DNA of 64,000 nucleotides from Erpobdella octoculata (taxonomy: Eukaryota; Annelida; Clitellata; Hirudinida; Erpobdellidae), in the NCBI GenBank assembly GCA_963978895.1, contig OZ022244.1:23174531-23238530 (forward strand), in the 5' to 3' direction. Both the position numbers and the translations under genes were made by a program. Positions 9,833 to 20,318 of the stretch are shown piece after piece. The notes under the pieces were generated by a model, which was not told the DNA's origin, searched no databases, and saw nothing but the letters and a program-made list of their open reading frames with translations. The stretch's first letter is position 1. The number at the start of each line of letters is the position of its first letter.

Positions 9833-11106
9833 CTAGCAGTGCCCGTAGCGGCTTCGCTCGCATGAAATTAAAGAATTTGAACCGTGCATACATAGTAGAG
9901 TATTGCACGGATCAATTTTTTAGGTCTCGGCTCGGCCCGTCGACAACTTGGCTCAGCCCGTTTCAAAAACCGAAATTCCTGGCCCGGCACGGCCCGTCTA
10001 ATATGGGCCCGGCCCGTTTTTACAGGCCTAGAAGTTCTATATACTTGATGAAAAACTTCGGCCCATCCCACCTTGACTTCAGGTTTAACACCCTAAAATC
10101 ACTAAAATGTCTATATACTTGGTTAAAAATCTCGGCCCGTCTCACCTTGATTTAAGGTTTGGGCAGGGCCGTATGAAGACCCTAAAATAACGGTTTGGCC
10201 CGTCGTCCGGTATAAACTGAACTTATCTACTTTTAACCGGCAGAAAACCTTAAAATACTAATTTTCACATCTGTAGCACTTACAGTTTTTGAGTAGATGT
10301 TATTTTAAAATCAAATAACCTTTTTTCCAGTTCACATTTGAGGTCCTGGAAACCAAATTTTCAAAAAATGGTAAAACACGTATATCATTATTTCTGGAGT
10401 AGAAACCAAATACCAATTTTTACTCCTGTAGCGTCTACAGTTTTCGAGTAGCAGTTACATTAAAAACCAAATAACCTTATTTTACACCCCACATTTGAGG
10501 TCCTGGAAACCAAATTTTAAAAAAATGGTAAAACACGTATATCTTTATTTTTAGAATAGAAACTAAATACTAATTTTTACAACTGTGGTATTTACAGTTT
10601 TTGAGTAGCAGTTACTTTAAAAAACAAATAACCCTGTTTTCCGCCCCACATTTGAAGTCCTGGAAACCAAATTTTCAAAAAATGCTAAAACACGTATTTC
10701 ATTATTTTTGGAGTAGAAACTAAATACTAATTTTTACTTCTGTAGCATTCACAGTTTTTGAGTAGCAGCTACTTTAAAAACTCAATAACCCAATTTTCCA
10801 ACCCACATTTGGGGTCCGGGAAACCAAATTTTCAAAAAATAGTGAAACACGTATCTTTTTATTTTTCAAGAAGAATCCATATACCAAATTTCAAAATGTC
10901 CTCATTTTTGGTTTTTGAGATATACATTGTTTTAGAAAAGGTTTGTTTTCCAGTTTCTTCCCCTCAGGAGCAAAATTTTCAAAAATCCTTTCTTAGTGGA
11001 TGCTCAAGCAATAAAAGTAATATAAGTTCCAAATTTCACTTTCCTAGGATGAGGCATTTGAGCTCGGCGTTGATTATTAGTCAGTCAGTCAGTCAGTCAG
11101 TCAGGA
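9833..11106 (-). mobile_element. Non-autonomous Helitron-like copy, family B
   Basis: On the minus strand the 3' end reads GCGAGCGAAGCCGCTACGGG, about ten bases, then CTAG (complement of 9833-9836) flanked by T; AGCG and CGCT form a small hairpin. Inside are a GC-rich zone (9900-10200, GGCCCG repeats) and about five tandem copies of a ~140-base cassette (10250-10900). The right end is a (CAGT)n run finishing GTCAGGACATG. Matching copies lie at 31520-32705 (opposite orientation) and 42619-44008. No protein is encoded. The 3' end fits Helitron rules; the 5' end (TCCTGACTGACTG on the minus strand) begins with TC but its flank is not the expected A, so that border is uncertain. Confidence 0.55.
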
Positions 11107-12484
11107 CATGTTTTTTAATATATATAGATATTATTTTTACTCAGCCAGTTTTAACAAAAACATACAAAATAACAAAATAGGTGTTTTAATAGTTTTTGAA
11201 AATTTGGTTTCCAGGATTTCAATCAAATGTGGGGTGGAAAATAAAGCTATGTTTTTTAGAATAACTGCCACTATACTGCCATACTACAGATATAAAAAAT
11301 AGTATTTAAGTGCTACTTAGAAAATGAAGTTACACATGTTTTACTCATTTTTTTTATATTTTAACTTTGACGACTACAAATGTAAAGTGGAGAAAAAAAA
11401 TAATTGCTTGAAAACTCAATAACTGGAAGTGTTAAAACATTATCATTTACTATTTAGGTTTTTCGTTAAAAAAGTAATAAGATACGTGTTTCATTATTTT
11501 TTTAAAAAGTGGTTAACAAGCTTTTTGTGCCCGTTAAAACTGGTGGAGTCCAGTTCATCACGGATCGGGCCAGGCTTCGACTTTTGTTCTTATTAAACGG
11601 ACCCGTCGACATTTTGGCCCGGTGAGTTTCATAAACCAAAATTCCAGGCCCGGCCCGGCTCATCTAATATGGGCCCGGCCCATTTTTACAGACCTAAAAT
11701 TTCTATATACTTGGCATACATCTCAGCCCGGTCCACTTCGACTTTAGTTTTGGCCCGGCCCATCTGAAGACCCTAAATCACAGCCTGGCCCAGTCCGTAC
11801 AGTACTTTAATCCATAGAGCCCAATAAGAAATTTTTAAACCCGGTCCGGCTTTTTCAATAGACAAAAAATTCCAGTCCTGGCTTGTAATTTAGGCTCAAC
11901 CGGTCCGTTTTATAAGCACATTTGTCGAGGCCTGACCCGATCCGCGATGAACTAGACTTTGTCAGTTTTAAAAGACATAAAACCTCAAAGCTTGAAAACT
12001 GATTTTGTGAAAGATATTAAAACACATACTTTATTATTCAAAAAAATTAATACTGAATTGTTATGTTTTCATATTTCCAGTTATTGCGATTTTAAGCAAA
12101 TAATCCTTCTCTCCACTCCACATTTTAACTCTTGAGAACCAAATTTTCAATAAAATAACAAAACCCGTATTTTGGTTTTTTTTTGAGAATAATCTCGATA
12201 CTAAATTGCATAATTTTTAAATTTTTAGTTTTTGGAGTTTTAAGCAAATATTCCTTTTTTCACCAATATTTGAGGTCTTGGAAACGAAGTTATAAAAACA
12301 CGTATATCTTTATTTTTTGAGTAGATACTAAATAATAATTGTTGCATCTGTTAAACTTACAGTTTTTAAGTAGTAGTTATTCTAGCAAACAAATAACCCC
12401 ACATTTCAGTTTCAAAAAATTCTTTCTTTTTTGGTTTTTAATTTATTTTTTTTCATGTGCTTAAATGAAGTCAACAAATTTCAG
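11107..12484. repeat. Degraded Helitron-family B sequence
   Basis: 11180-11480 and 12000-12430 contain diverged ~140-base cassettes, and 11560-11960 is the GC-rich GGCCCGGCCC zone, all in the orientation opposite to or mixed with the copy to the left. No terminus is preserved. No coding exon is visible until the EGF exon acceptor at 12484. Confidence 0.5.
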
Positions 12485-12610
12485 ATATAGACGAATGCAT
12501 TTTTGAGCCGTGTGATAACGTGACCGAAAAATGTGAGAACACTCAAGGTTCTTACATCTGTAAATGCGTTTCTGGTTATGAGATCTCACCTAATACTGAA
12601 AAATGCATAG
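12485..12610 (+). CDS. EGF-CA membrane protein, EGF exon (a)
   Basis: One calcium-binding EGF domain on a symmetric phase 1-1 exon, acceptor TTTCAG and donor GGTTAG. The peptide starts DIDEC after the joining base and has the six-cysteine order with NTQGSYICKC, including the calcium-coordinating D-x-D/N-E and the N/aromatic pair typical of EGF-CA repeats. It is the first visible exon; earlier exons must lie upstream, either beyond the transposons or outside the window. EGF-CA modules act outside the cell as calcium-stiffened rods or ligand-binding arrays. Confidence 0.8.
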
Positions 12611-12719
12611 GTTAGAAATTTGTTCATATAGTTATTTGATCTTCTTTAAACTTGGTGTTTTTTTTTATATTAGTTTTTTCATCAATCATAATAAGATTTA
12701 AATTTAAATATTCAGAGCA

Positions 12720-12990
12720 AGCGGAAACGGGAACTGGAGAATGAACGGGAACGGAAAAGCAAGCGGGAACGGAGAAGCGACCGAGAGCAAAAGAACGATC
12801 GGGAAAGAGAAAGTGACCGGGAGTCGGAAAGCTACTGGGAGCGGGAAAACGAGCGGGAACGGAAGATAAGCGGGAACGGGAAAGCGACTGAGAGCGTGAG
12901 AGCAAGCGGGAAAAGAAACGGGAGCGAAAGAGAAAAACGATAAAACAACCCTCTAAAGCCACGGGCAACGCCGGCTACCCTACTAATTCA
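12720..12990 (+). mobile_element. Helitron-type copy in EGF gene intron
   Basis: GA-rich body of GAGCGGGAAC-like units ending with CACGGGCAACGCCGGCTACC and a degraded CTACTAAT terminus, the same family as 3612 and 44752 but in forward orientation. It lies entirely in the intron between 12611 and 13330. The open frame on its minus strand is an artefact. Confidence 0.5.
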
Positions 12991-13330
12991 AAATATAATA
13001 ATTTTAGTTTTGTCATTGTTTAAATTAAAATGTTATCATTTACGAATTTCAAATTGACATATTTTACAAGTTAACGAATGCCTCTCACAATTTTTATCTT
13101 TAATAAAATTGCTATATGACTTCCACTGATTTGATTTGGTTTACTCCTGATGTATGGATGGGTTTAAGACAAATGTCTAAATTGTGTGAAAAGAAAATAA
13201 ACAGAAAATGGGCCAGTATTTTTAATTCGGCGTGTATAAAAGAAAATATTTTGCCGGGGTACCTAATATATATATATATATATATATAGGTTTTATGGTA
13301 GCTGAAAATGCACTTTGTCATTCAATGCAG

Positions 13331-13459
13331 ATTTGAATGAGTGTCTCACATCAAAAAATACTTGCAATGTTAGTATATCAGCATGTTCGAACATAGCTGG
13401 TTCATACAAGTGCATCTGCACCGCAGGATACGAACAGGAAACTTGGCATTTGTGTGCAG
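13331..13459 (+). CDS. EGF-CA membrane protein, EGF exon (b)
   Basis: Second EGF-CA exon, again phase 1-1 (acceptor ATGCAG, donor GGTTTG). It begins with (D)LNEC and contains IAGSYKCICTAGY; six cysteines are in the expected order. The preceding intron carries a Helitron-type copy and a short (TA)n. Together with the neighbouring exons it gives a contiguous frame. Confidence 0.8.
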
Positions 13460-14267
13460 GTTTGTTCGATTTTTAAGCTTCTATTACTATCTATTTTAGT
13501 TAAGAACAAGTAAAATTAAAAAAAACTTTTGTTATAAGCCATGTTCTTTAAAGAAAATTTACGCTTTTTTGTAATACTCTGTTCCCTCTCTAGTTTTTTT
13601 TAAAACTTATCCTGGCTCTCAAACGACGCCTCTTAAATTTCATTTTAATTAATTGGCACAATTTTTTTAAAATTTCCCTCATTATTATTTTTTAAACAGT
13701 TTGGAATTTCCCTGCTTCATTTTCAAATGGTCCTCCTGGGTTCATGTATTGTTAACATTTTAATTATTTTCCAAAACTTTCTTTTTTTCTTCAAAAACTA
13801 TTTTTTTTAATTTTTTGGAGCCCAATCCTCTCCTCCAAATGCCACCTATGATTTCGTTTAATGTCTTCAAGAGCACGTTTTTGTGCAAAATTCGAAGTCA
13901 CAAAATCAATGGCAAATGGTTGAATGATTACAAATTTGCCGTCTTTTTTACAAAACAATACGTTTTGAATAATAATTATGACTCACCGTAATATAAAACA
14001 TGGTTTCTGCAAAAACACGCAGCTTACGGGCTTTAGCTAAATGTTGGAGGTTAAAAATCAGTAGTCTGGTTTAAAACTAATTACCAGCCGCAGAACGACA
14101 AACAGGCTTCGATAAAGTGTTTTATTTTACCGGACTTTTTAGGCTAGGTAAATAACCAGAGTATAAATTTGTCATTAGTTTGATTTAGGTTACTTATTGC
14201 TAAGGTAATCGAGTTTTAAAAAAAATTGTTTTGAAATTTTATGAAATCTACGGCTTTCATTATTTAG
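13460..14267. other. Intron of the EGF-CA gene
   Basis: AT-rich intron of about 800 bases. I see no additional EGF exon, repeat end or RNA gene in it on either strand. Confidence 0.5.
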
Positions 14268-14393
14268 ATATTGATGAGTGTCGTAAGAAAAATGACTGTG
14301 ATGAAGAAACAACTAACTGCATAAATAACCAAGGATCGTATGCTTGTGCTTGTATATTTGGCTATGTCCATGATAACCTGTACAGCTGCTCAA
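14268..14393 (+). CDS. EGF-CA membrane protein, EGF exon (c)
   Basis: Third EGF-CA exon, phase 1-1, acceptor TTTAG and donor AGTAGA after TGCTCAA. The peptide starts (D)IDECRKKNDC and contains NNQGSYACAC. Without splicing at 14394 the frame would stop nine bases later, which supports the donor. The next exon supplies the membrane anchor. Confidence 0.8.
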
Positions 14394-14503
14394 GTAGAAA
14401 TGATTAATTTACATTAAACTAAAAAAAGATAGTTTTGTAATACTTAAAGTTAAAATTGCTTTGCCATGTAAAAATTATCTTATAAGTTAAAATTTAATTC
14501 CAG

Positions 14504-14649
14504 AAGAAGAAAACATTAAAAAGTACGATGATTTAGATAACGAGCCTCCGAGTGAACAAATGGATATCAATGCGTTGATTTTTTTAATTATTAGTGCCAT
14601 ATGTTTGGTCATCATTGTTCTTATTGTACTAAAACGTTTGAAAGGCTAG
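14504..14649 (+). CDS. EGF-CA membrane protein, last exon with TM segment
   Basis: Acceptor TTCCAG; the 48-codon exon gives an acidic juxtamembrane stretch (EEENIKKYDDLDNEPPSEQ), then a hydrophobic run of about 20 residues (INALIFLIISAICLVIIVLI), then a five-to-seven residue basic tail KRLKG and TAG at 14647. This predicts a type I single-pass plasma membrane protein with an EGF-CA ectodomain and almost no cytoplasmic tail. A candidate AATAAA is at about 14812. Family identity beyond this architecture cannot be stated. Confidence 0.75.
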
Positions 14650-15225
14650 TTGAATTATTTTAGTGGTATATGTATTTGCATGCTTTGTTACGTATGTGTA
14701 CTTTATCTGTTAAATTTAATATATAAAATGTCAAATAATAATAATCTTTCAATTGGATGTTCATGATTTTTTTTTAAATCAATCATAATTGTTATGTTTT
14801 ATGAATATAAAAATAAAAGTTTTTTTTAAGAGCTTTAGGACTTCTAAAATCTTAAAAGACAAGAGTTATGCATTTTTATTCCTGGAAAATAATACTCCAA
14901 GTACCAAGTTTTAACTGATTTAATATAGTCACAAACATTGCTATAGGTGATTATAAATTATTATAAGGCTCAGTTACTAGTTACTGTTGTTAAAACGTCT
15001 TCAATATCAAACTGTTGAAACTGTTAGTTAACTGGTCTATTTTTTAGCTGTTTTTGAAGTTTATATATATCAAATAGTTTGCTACCCCTTCTTTATTCTT
15101 TTTTTGCTGTACCACAGCGTCTCTGGGCGGTTATACTTTAATAGTCGGTGAGAACGAATCCTCACCTGATAACAGGAATCTTTCTTCTTAGGATCCACCA
15201 ATGGTTTCCCACTAACAAATCCTCA
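14650..15225. other. 3' flank of the EGF-CA gene
   Basis: 3'-UTR and downstream AT-rich DNA. Nothing else recognisable. Confidence 0.4.
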
Positions 15226-15261
15226 GCTGTGCAGCAAACTTATATTTGACTTTCCAAATAT

Positions 15262-15668
15262 GAGGGCGTATCCATTACAGCCATCCTGATTTTACCGACT
15301 ATTATAAACACACGTTGTTGAAAAGCTTGGCCAAACCACCCCTTCATTATTTCGGATTACAGGTAAGGAAAAACAGCATGTGCCCTATGTAGCCTTAAAA
15401 GAGTGCACTTTTGTTGTGAAAGACTGCATACTGAAACCCTTTTTCAGTCTGAAAACAGCTTTATTAGTAGTTTACAACGAGGAATCTAAATTTTGTCAAA
15501 AACATCGTTACTGTTACAGTTTCTTGTTTAAATATTGCAAAAATTTGTAAAATTTATAGGTTTTCTTTGCTAATTCACATATTATTATTTTCTTATTTTT
15601 TCAGAAAGAAGACGTGTTCGATCTGCCACTTGATTGGCTGTTTCTGAAAAAAATGAAACAACTAATTT
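15262..15668 (+). CDS. Possible last two exons of an unknown gene
   Basis: An open frame ending DYYKHTLLKSLAKPPLHYF then GLQ runs to a good CAG/GTAAGG donor at about 15361-15362. About 240 bases on, TTTTTTCAG (acceptor near 15604) opens a phase-0 exon reading KEDVFDLPLDWLFLKKMKQ and ending in TAA near 15668. The frames join without a shift and the second exon looks protein-like. I do not recognise the family, and the upstream boundary of the first exon is not fixed. Confidence 0.3.
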
Positions 15669-16850
15669 AAAATATTTTGAGGATTTTAAAAACTGTTTGT
15701 TTTTTAATAATTATTTCATGTTATAAAATTTGAAAATTTCAAGAAACTGTATCTTTTATCAAATTACTTGTAATTTTATTACAAAACAAACAGTATCATA
15801 TTTAGCGTCCGGACAAGGGGCGAGCCACCCCCAGCGTCCATGTCGAGTCTGAAAAGAGCCCCCACGCCTTCTTTCTTAAATTTATAAAAACAAGTTTTAT
15901 CAATTTCATCTCTATCCCAGCCGTCATTGTCAACCTCATTTCCTTCGTTCATCAAACCTGAAAATCTGAACAGCGACCAATATTATTAAATTTTCATACC
16001 TAAACGACATCTATCAAACCGTTAATTTCTATCTAGCTCGTTTGCATCTTCTTATTTAACGCTTTACAGCAAATAGCAAGAAAGAAGCTGAGAAAGTTTC
16101 GAATTCCAGCTGCAGACAATACGGGCTACGGCACTGTCGTGCACACTACAGGTTGCACACACATACTCACACACAACCAAGAATATCATCGAGATTATAA
16201 AGATATTTCTTAGATGAGCTACTATTACGGTCAATTACGGATATCGAAACACTAAAATAATCATTCCAATTCTATGTAACAAATTTAAAAAAATAAGTTT
16301 ATGAAACAGACTAAATTAAAACATAAACATAGAATGATCATTACTATTACATTACTCATTATTCTCATTAATAATAATAGTCATCGATGTCAGCGAATAC
16401 GATTGCCTTGTAGGGCTTGTAGTATCAGTAGTATCCAGAGCTCAACTAGCAGCCTAAGAGGAGCGTGGCTTTTTTGCTGACTGTTCCCAGACTAAAAATA
16501 GTAAATAATGGGGCTACAGGCTGTCTGGAAAACCGAATTTAAAGTGGGGATGATAATAGTTATAAACTTCTGTCAATAGGTAGATTAATTAATCAATGTT
16601 GATGAATCAATTGCAAATATTCACAGTTGTGACAATCGTTAATTAAATATGTATGACTTTCGTTATTTATTGGGAAATATTTTTTAAAAATCTCGATATT
16701 TTTTCGGGATTTTATTCGGGAACGAAATTTTAAGTATCGCTAATTATATCGATACGAGACGTCTTCTGCAGGCTGTATCGTTTCAATGGCGATACGGGAT
16801 CTCCCGTATCGTTTTGAAATCTCGATTGAATTCGAGATAACGATATCGGG
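15669..16850. other. Mostly non-coding; one weak exon candidate
   Basis: At about 16068-16150 an acceptor (TTTACAG) opens about 27 codons (QIARKKLRKFRIPAADNTGY...) to a GTTGCA donor; this is weak. At 16433-16470 lies a partial copy of the inverted terminal repeat found at 41451-42239 (CTAGCAGCCTAAGAGGAGCG). The rest is AT-rich with no recognisable structure. Confidence 0.3.
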
Positions 16851-17251
16851 ACGCAGATGCTTAGTTTATTTTGTCAGCGGGTTTTATCAATTTTAGCCAT
16901 TGAAGTCGGCGGGTTTTTCCGATTTTAAACAAGTTGTAATTTATTATTAACGACAATTTACTATTTTGCATTTAATATTCCTCTTATTTTAATTATTATT
17001 ATTAACGAAGATTAACTATTTTGCTATTATTATTCCGATTATTGAAAAGTTTGACGCTTTGCGGATATATTTAATGAAATTATTATTAACGAAGATTAAC
17101 TATTTTGCTACTATTATTCCTATTATAGGAAAGTTCGACGCTTTGCGGATATATTTAATAAAAATATTATTAACGACATTTTTCTATTTTTTAATTATTA
17201 TTCCTCTTATTTTAATTATTAATAATATTATTATTTAGGAATATTAACTAA
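16851..17251. repeat. Complex repeat field, left part (before Helitron)
   Basis: Contains GTTCGACGCTTTGCGGATAT, GGCGGGTTTTTCC and ATTATTAACGA units that recur many times at 23859-29068. It is the left half of that field, split by the Helitron at 17252-23858. It ends GGAATATTAACTAA, which continues as TTTGCTAATAAT after the Helitron, the same order as in uninterrupted copies near 26690 and 28490. Confidence 0.8.
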
Positions 17252-17300
17252 TCTATATTATAGTAGACCACGTCACTGCCTGTTTAATGATTCTGTAACG

Positions 17301-17613
<313 letters not shown>

Positions 17614-17616
17614 TTA

Positions 17617-19185
17617 TTACCCCCTTCTTAATTCTGTTCGTCCCGAACAGCATAGTCGCTTTTGAGAAATGCGACTCGGCCACGAACACCAAAATACCTT
17701 GATCTTTACTCGTGGCTTTGACCGCAATTCGCAAACAACATGGTCAAGTCTCTTGACCGTTTGACACAGTTTCTTCCAGTCCTTCTTTGGCTCATCAACA
17801 GAGTCTTTCTTTGGCTCATCGTCGCCATTTTTGCACGGTTCATCACAGCCTTTTTTGCATGCCTCGTCCTGAACATCTTTGCACGGTTTATCGGAATTGT
17901 CTGCTTTTTCTTCTTCCTTCACATCTTTTAGATCTTTCTCAAGAAACTTTTCAAAAGGTTTTTCGAAAACACGTCGTTCCATAAATCCAATAAATCCCTT
18001 CATCAAACTGTTATTTGATTTTACAATGACTCTTAGTCTATCTGATCTAGAATCCTCTGTGGATTCATCTGATTTAAAACCCTCGGTACCGTTCTCTGTT
18101 CTTGTCTCATCTTTTCCAGAGTTTTTGCTTGCTGCATTGCTATTGTTGTTTTGGAGAAGTTCATCGCCGTCATGTTTGTTTTCTTCCAAGCTACAATCGA
18201 ACGTTTTCTTTTCACATTCCAGCTCGGCTCTTTCGTCGGTGTCAACTTTCGTATCGTTCAGCGGATCTTTCTTCAAATTATCGCTATCGTCTCTCAAATC
18301 AGTGTCTTCTTTTTTTGTCAAGTTAACTTTGACGTATTTTTCCATTGGAGTTTCGTCCGTTTCTAATTCCTCGGTTGCTTCATCCAAGTCAGATTTTTCA
18401 TTAAAATCTGACCCTGAATATTCGGTGCCGTCGTCTGTTATGGAGGCTTCCGTTTCAGAACCGTCGCTGTATGGGTGAAAGCCATAGTTGTTATTGCCAT
18501 TATTATAATAATCATCGTCACTTTCATCCTCATCGTTTTGCATTTTGTTTTCAACATTCTTCTCATATTCTTTAGTTTGGTTTTTGACGTCCAAACCGAC
18601 TGTATCACTCTCACCATCTTTGCATGGTTCACCTTGAGCATCTTTGCAAGGTTCCTTATCATGACCGTCTTTGACAGGCTCATCATCATGACCCACCTGA
18701 CTTCTGCAGTCTGTACGGCCGTCATCCGTCACATGCTCTGAGACACAGCTGGTTGACTCCAGTTCAAATTGGGTGTCGCCGCAGCAACCCACATCACCAG
18801 CAGCCCGCTGGTCCAGAACCGTGTCCACCACTGCCTCAGCCAACCCTGCGACCAAACTCTCAACAGTTGTACCGGCTGCTGCTACTTTGTTTCCGTGGCC
18901 AAGAATCATTCCTTCTCCTGTCTTCTTCTGTGCTGCCATGTTTTCTTTCGCTCGTTGTCTTTCTTCCTCCAGCAATTTGTTTTTTAATTTCCTTCGCTTG
19001 ACCACAGCTTCCTCGTCAATGTCGAATAGATATTCGTCGTCGTCAGGCCCATAGCCCTCATTCACTAACGCGGCTAAGAGGCGTTCCATAAGTTCGTCCT
19101 TTTTACCTGTATCGCTCAGGCCACGTTTCTCCAGCTCGTCTTTCATTTCACTCGCCCAAAGCTCATCCAATGATTTCAAAACCAT
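17617..19185 (-). CDS. SAP-domain Gag-like protein
   Basis: 522 residues, ATG at 19185 just 8 bases past the primer-binding site. Residues about 4-40 form a SAP helix-extension-helix DNA-binding module (SLDELWASEMKDELEKRGLS then GKKDELMERLLAAL). The remainder is highly charged and acidic, with a repeated DEPCKDG/DEPKKD-type motif both near residue 170-195 and near residue 450-480, and a more folded-looking stretch around residue 385-420 (SLMKGFIGFMERRVFEKPFE). No CCHC knuckle or capsid major homology region is seen. SAP domains occur at the N-terminus of Gag in several animal Ty3/gypsy lineages, so I infer a Gag-like role. The stop codon lies within the polypurine tract. The frame is undamaged. 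Confidence 0.7.
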   Translation of the reverse strand: MVLKSLDELWASEMKDELEKRGLSDTGKKDELMERLLAALVNEGYGPDDDEYLFDIDEEAVVKRRKLKNKLLEEERQRAKENMAAQKKTGEGMILGHGNKVAAAGTTVESLVAGLAEAVVDTVLDQRAAGDVGCCGDTQFELESTSCVSEHVTDDGRTDCRSQVGHDDEPVKDGHDKEPCKDAQGEPCKDGESDTVGLDVKNQTKEYEKNVENKMQNDEDESDDDYYNNGNNNYGFHPYSDGSETEASITDDGTEYSGSDFNEKSDLDEATEELETDETPMEKYVKVNLTKKEDTDLRDDSDNLKKDPLNDTKVDTDERAELECEKKTFDCSLEENKHDGDELLQNNNSNAASKNSGKDETRTENGTEGFKSDESTEDSRSDRLRVIVKSNNSLMKGFIGFMERRVFEKPFEKFLEKDLKDVKEEEKADNSDKPCKDVQDEACKKGCDEPCKNGDDEPKKDSVDEPKKDWKKLCQTVKRLDHVVCELRSKPRVKIKVFWCSWPSRISQKRLCCSGRTELRRG

Positions 19186-19192
19186 TCTTGTA

Positions 19193-19209
19193 TCCCACTT
19201 CTGACACCA
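19193..19209 (-). other. tRNA primer-binding site
   Basis: Minus-strand TGGTGTCAGAAGTGGGA begins one base after the 5' LTR; TGG is complementary to a tRNA CCA end. The same type of site is common in animal Ty3/gypsy elements. Confidence 0.75.
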
Positions 19210-19210
19210 A

Positions 19211-19536
<326 letters not shown>

Positions 19537-20318
19537 TATATATATACATATATACATATTATTAGCTTTGTTTTTTCTATTATTTAAGTTCAGCTTTTAA
19601 TAATTGAAAAATAAAGTATATTTTTTTAAACAAAATGTCTCTTAATATGAATGACGACAAAGATCCTGTGTCGAGAAAACGGCGTCTAGCTAAAGAAAGA
19701 CAAACTCCACAATCAAAAGCAAAAATTCGAGCTCATCAACAACGCACTACACAAATGTCTGTTGAGGAATTGCAAGTTTTTCATGCTTTTCATGCCGCAT
19801 CACAACAACGTTATGTCTATCGACTTACTCCTCAACATCTAGAAGCTTTTCACACGTCCATTCCTGCCTCACAACGTCATCGAATTGAGCAAATGTCTTC
19901 CCATGAATTGCAGTTACATCGATAAACCAATGCTGCCAAGGAACGCCATCGAGTTTTGCAAATGTCTCCCAATGAATTGCAACTACATCGAGAAACCAAT
20001 GCTGCCTCGCAACGCCATCGAGTTAAACAAATGTCTCCCAATGAATTGCAGCTACATCGAGCTGCTAATGCGATCTCCCAACTTTTAGCATGAAATCGTG
20101 TGAGTGAGGCAGTTCGTATAGGCGGGCGCACACGAACAACAAAGTTGTGCAACTCGAGTTGTGCAGCCAAATTGCTCGTGTGCGCACCTCGAGTTGGACA
20201 ACTTTTCAAGTTGTCAACTCAGTTGCCCAACTGGTTTAGTTTTCAAATTCGTTTGAAAACTTCGAGACACACATTGCACTGTGATTGGTTGATCACTTTT
20301 GTTTATAAAAAATATTAA

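Noticed and set aside
17740..19054. Several plus-strand frames of 60-200 codons
   Set aside because: Shadows of the minus-strand SAP-domain frame, whose codon pattern, ATG position and LTR context are convincing.
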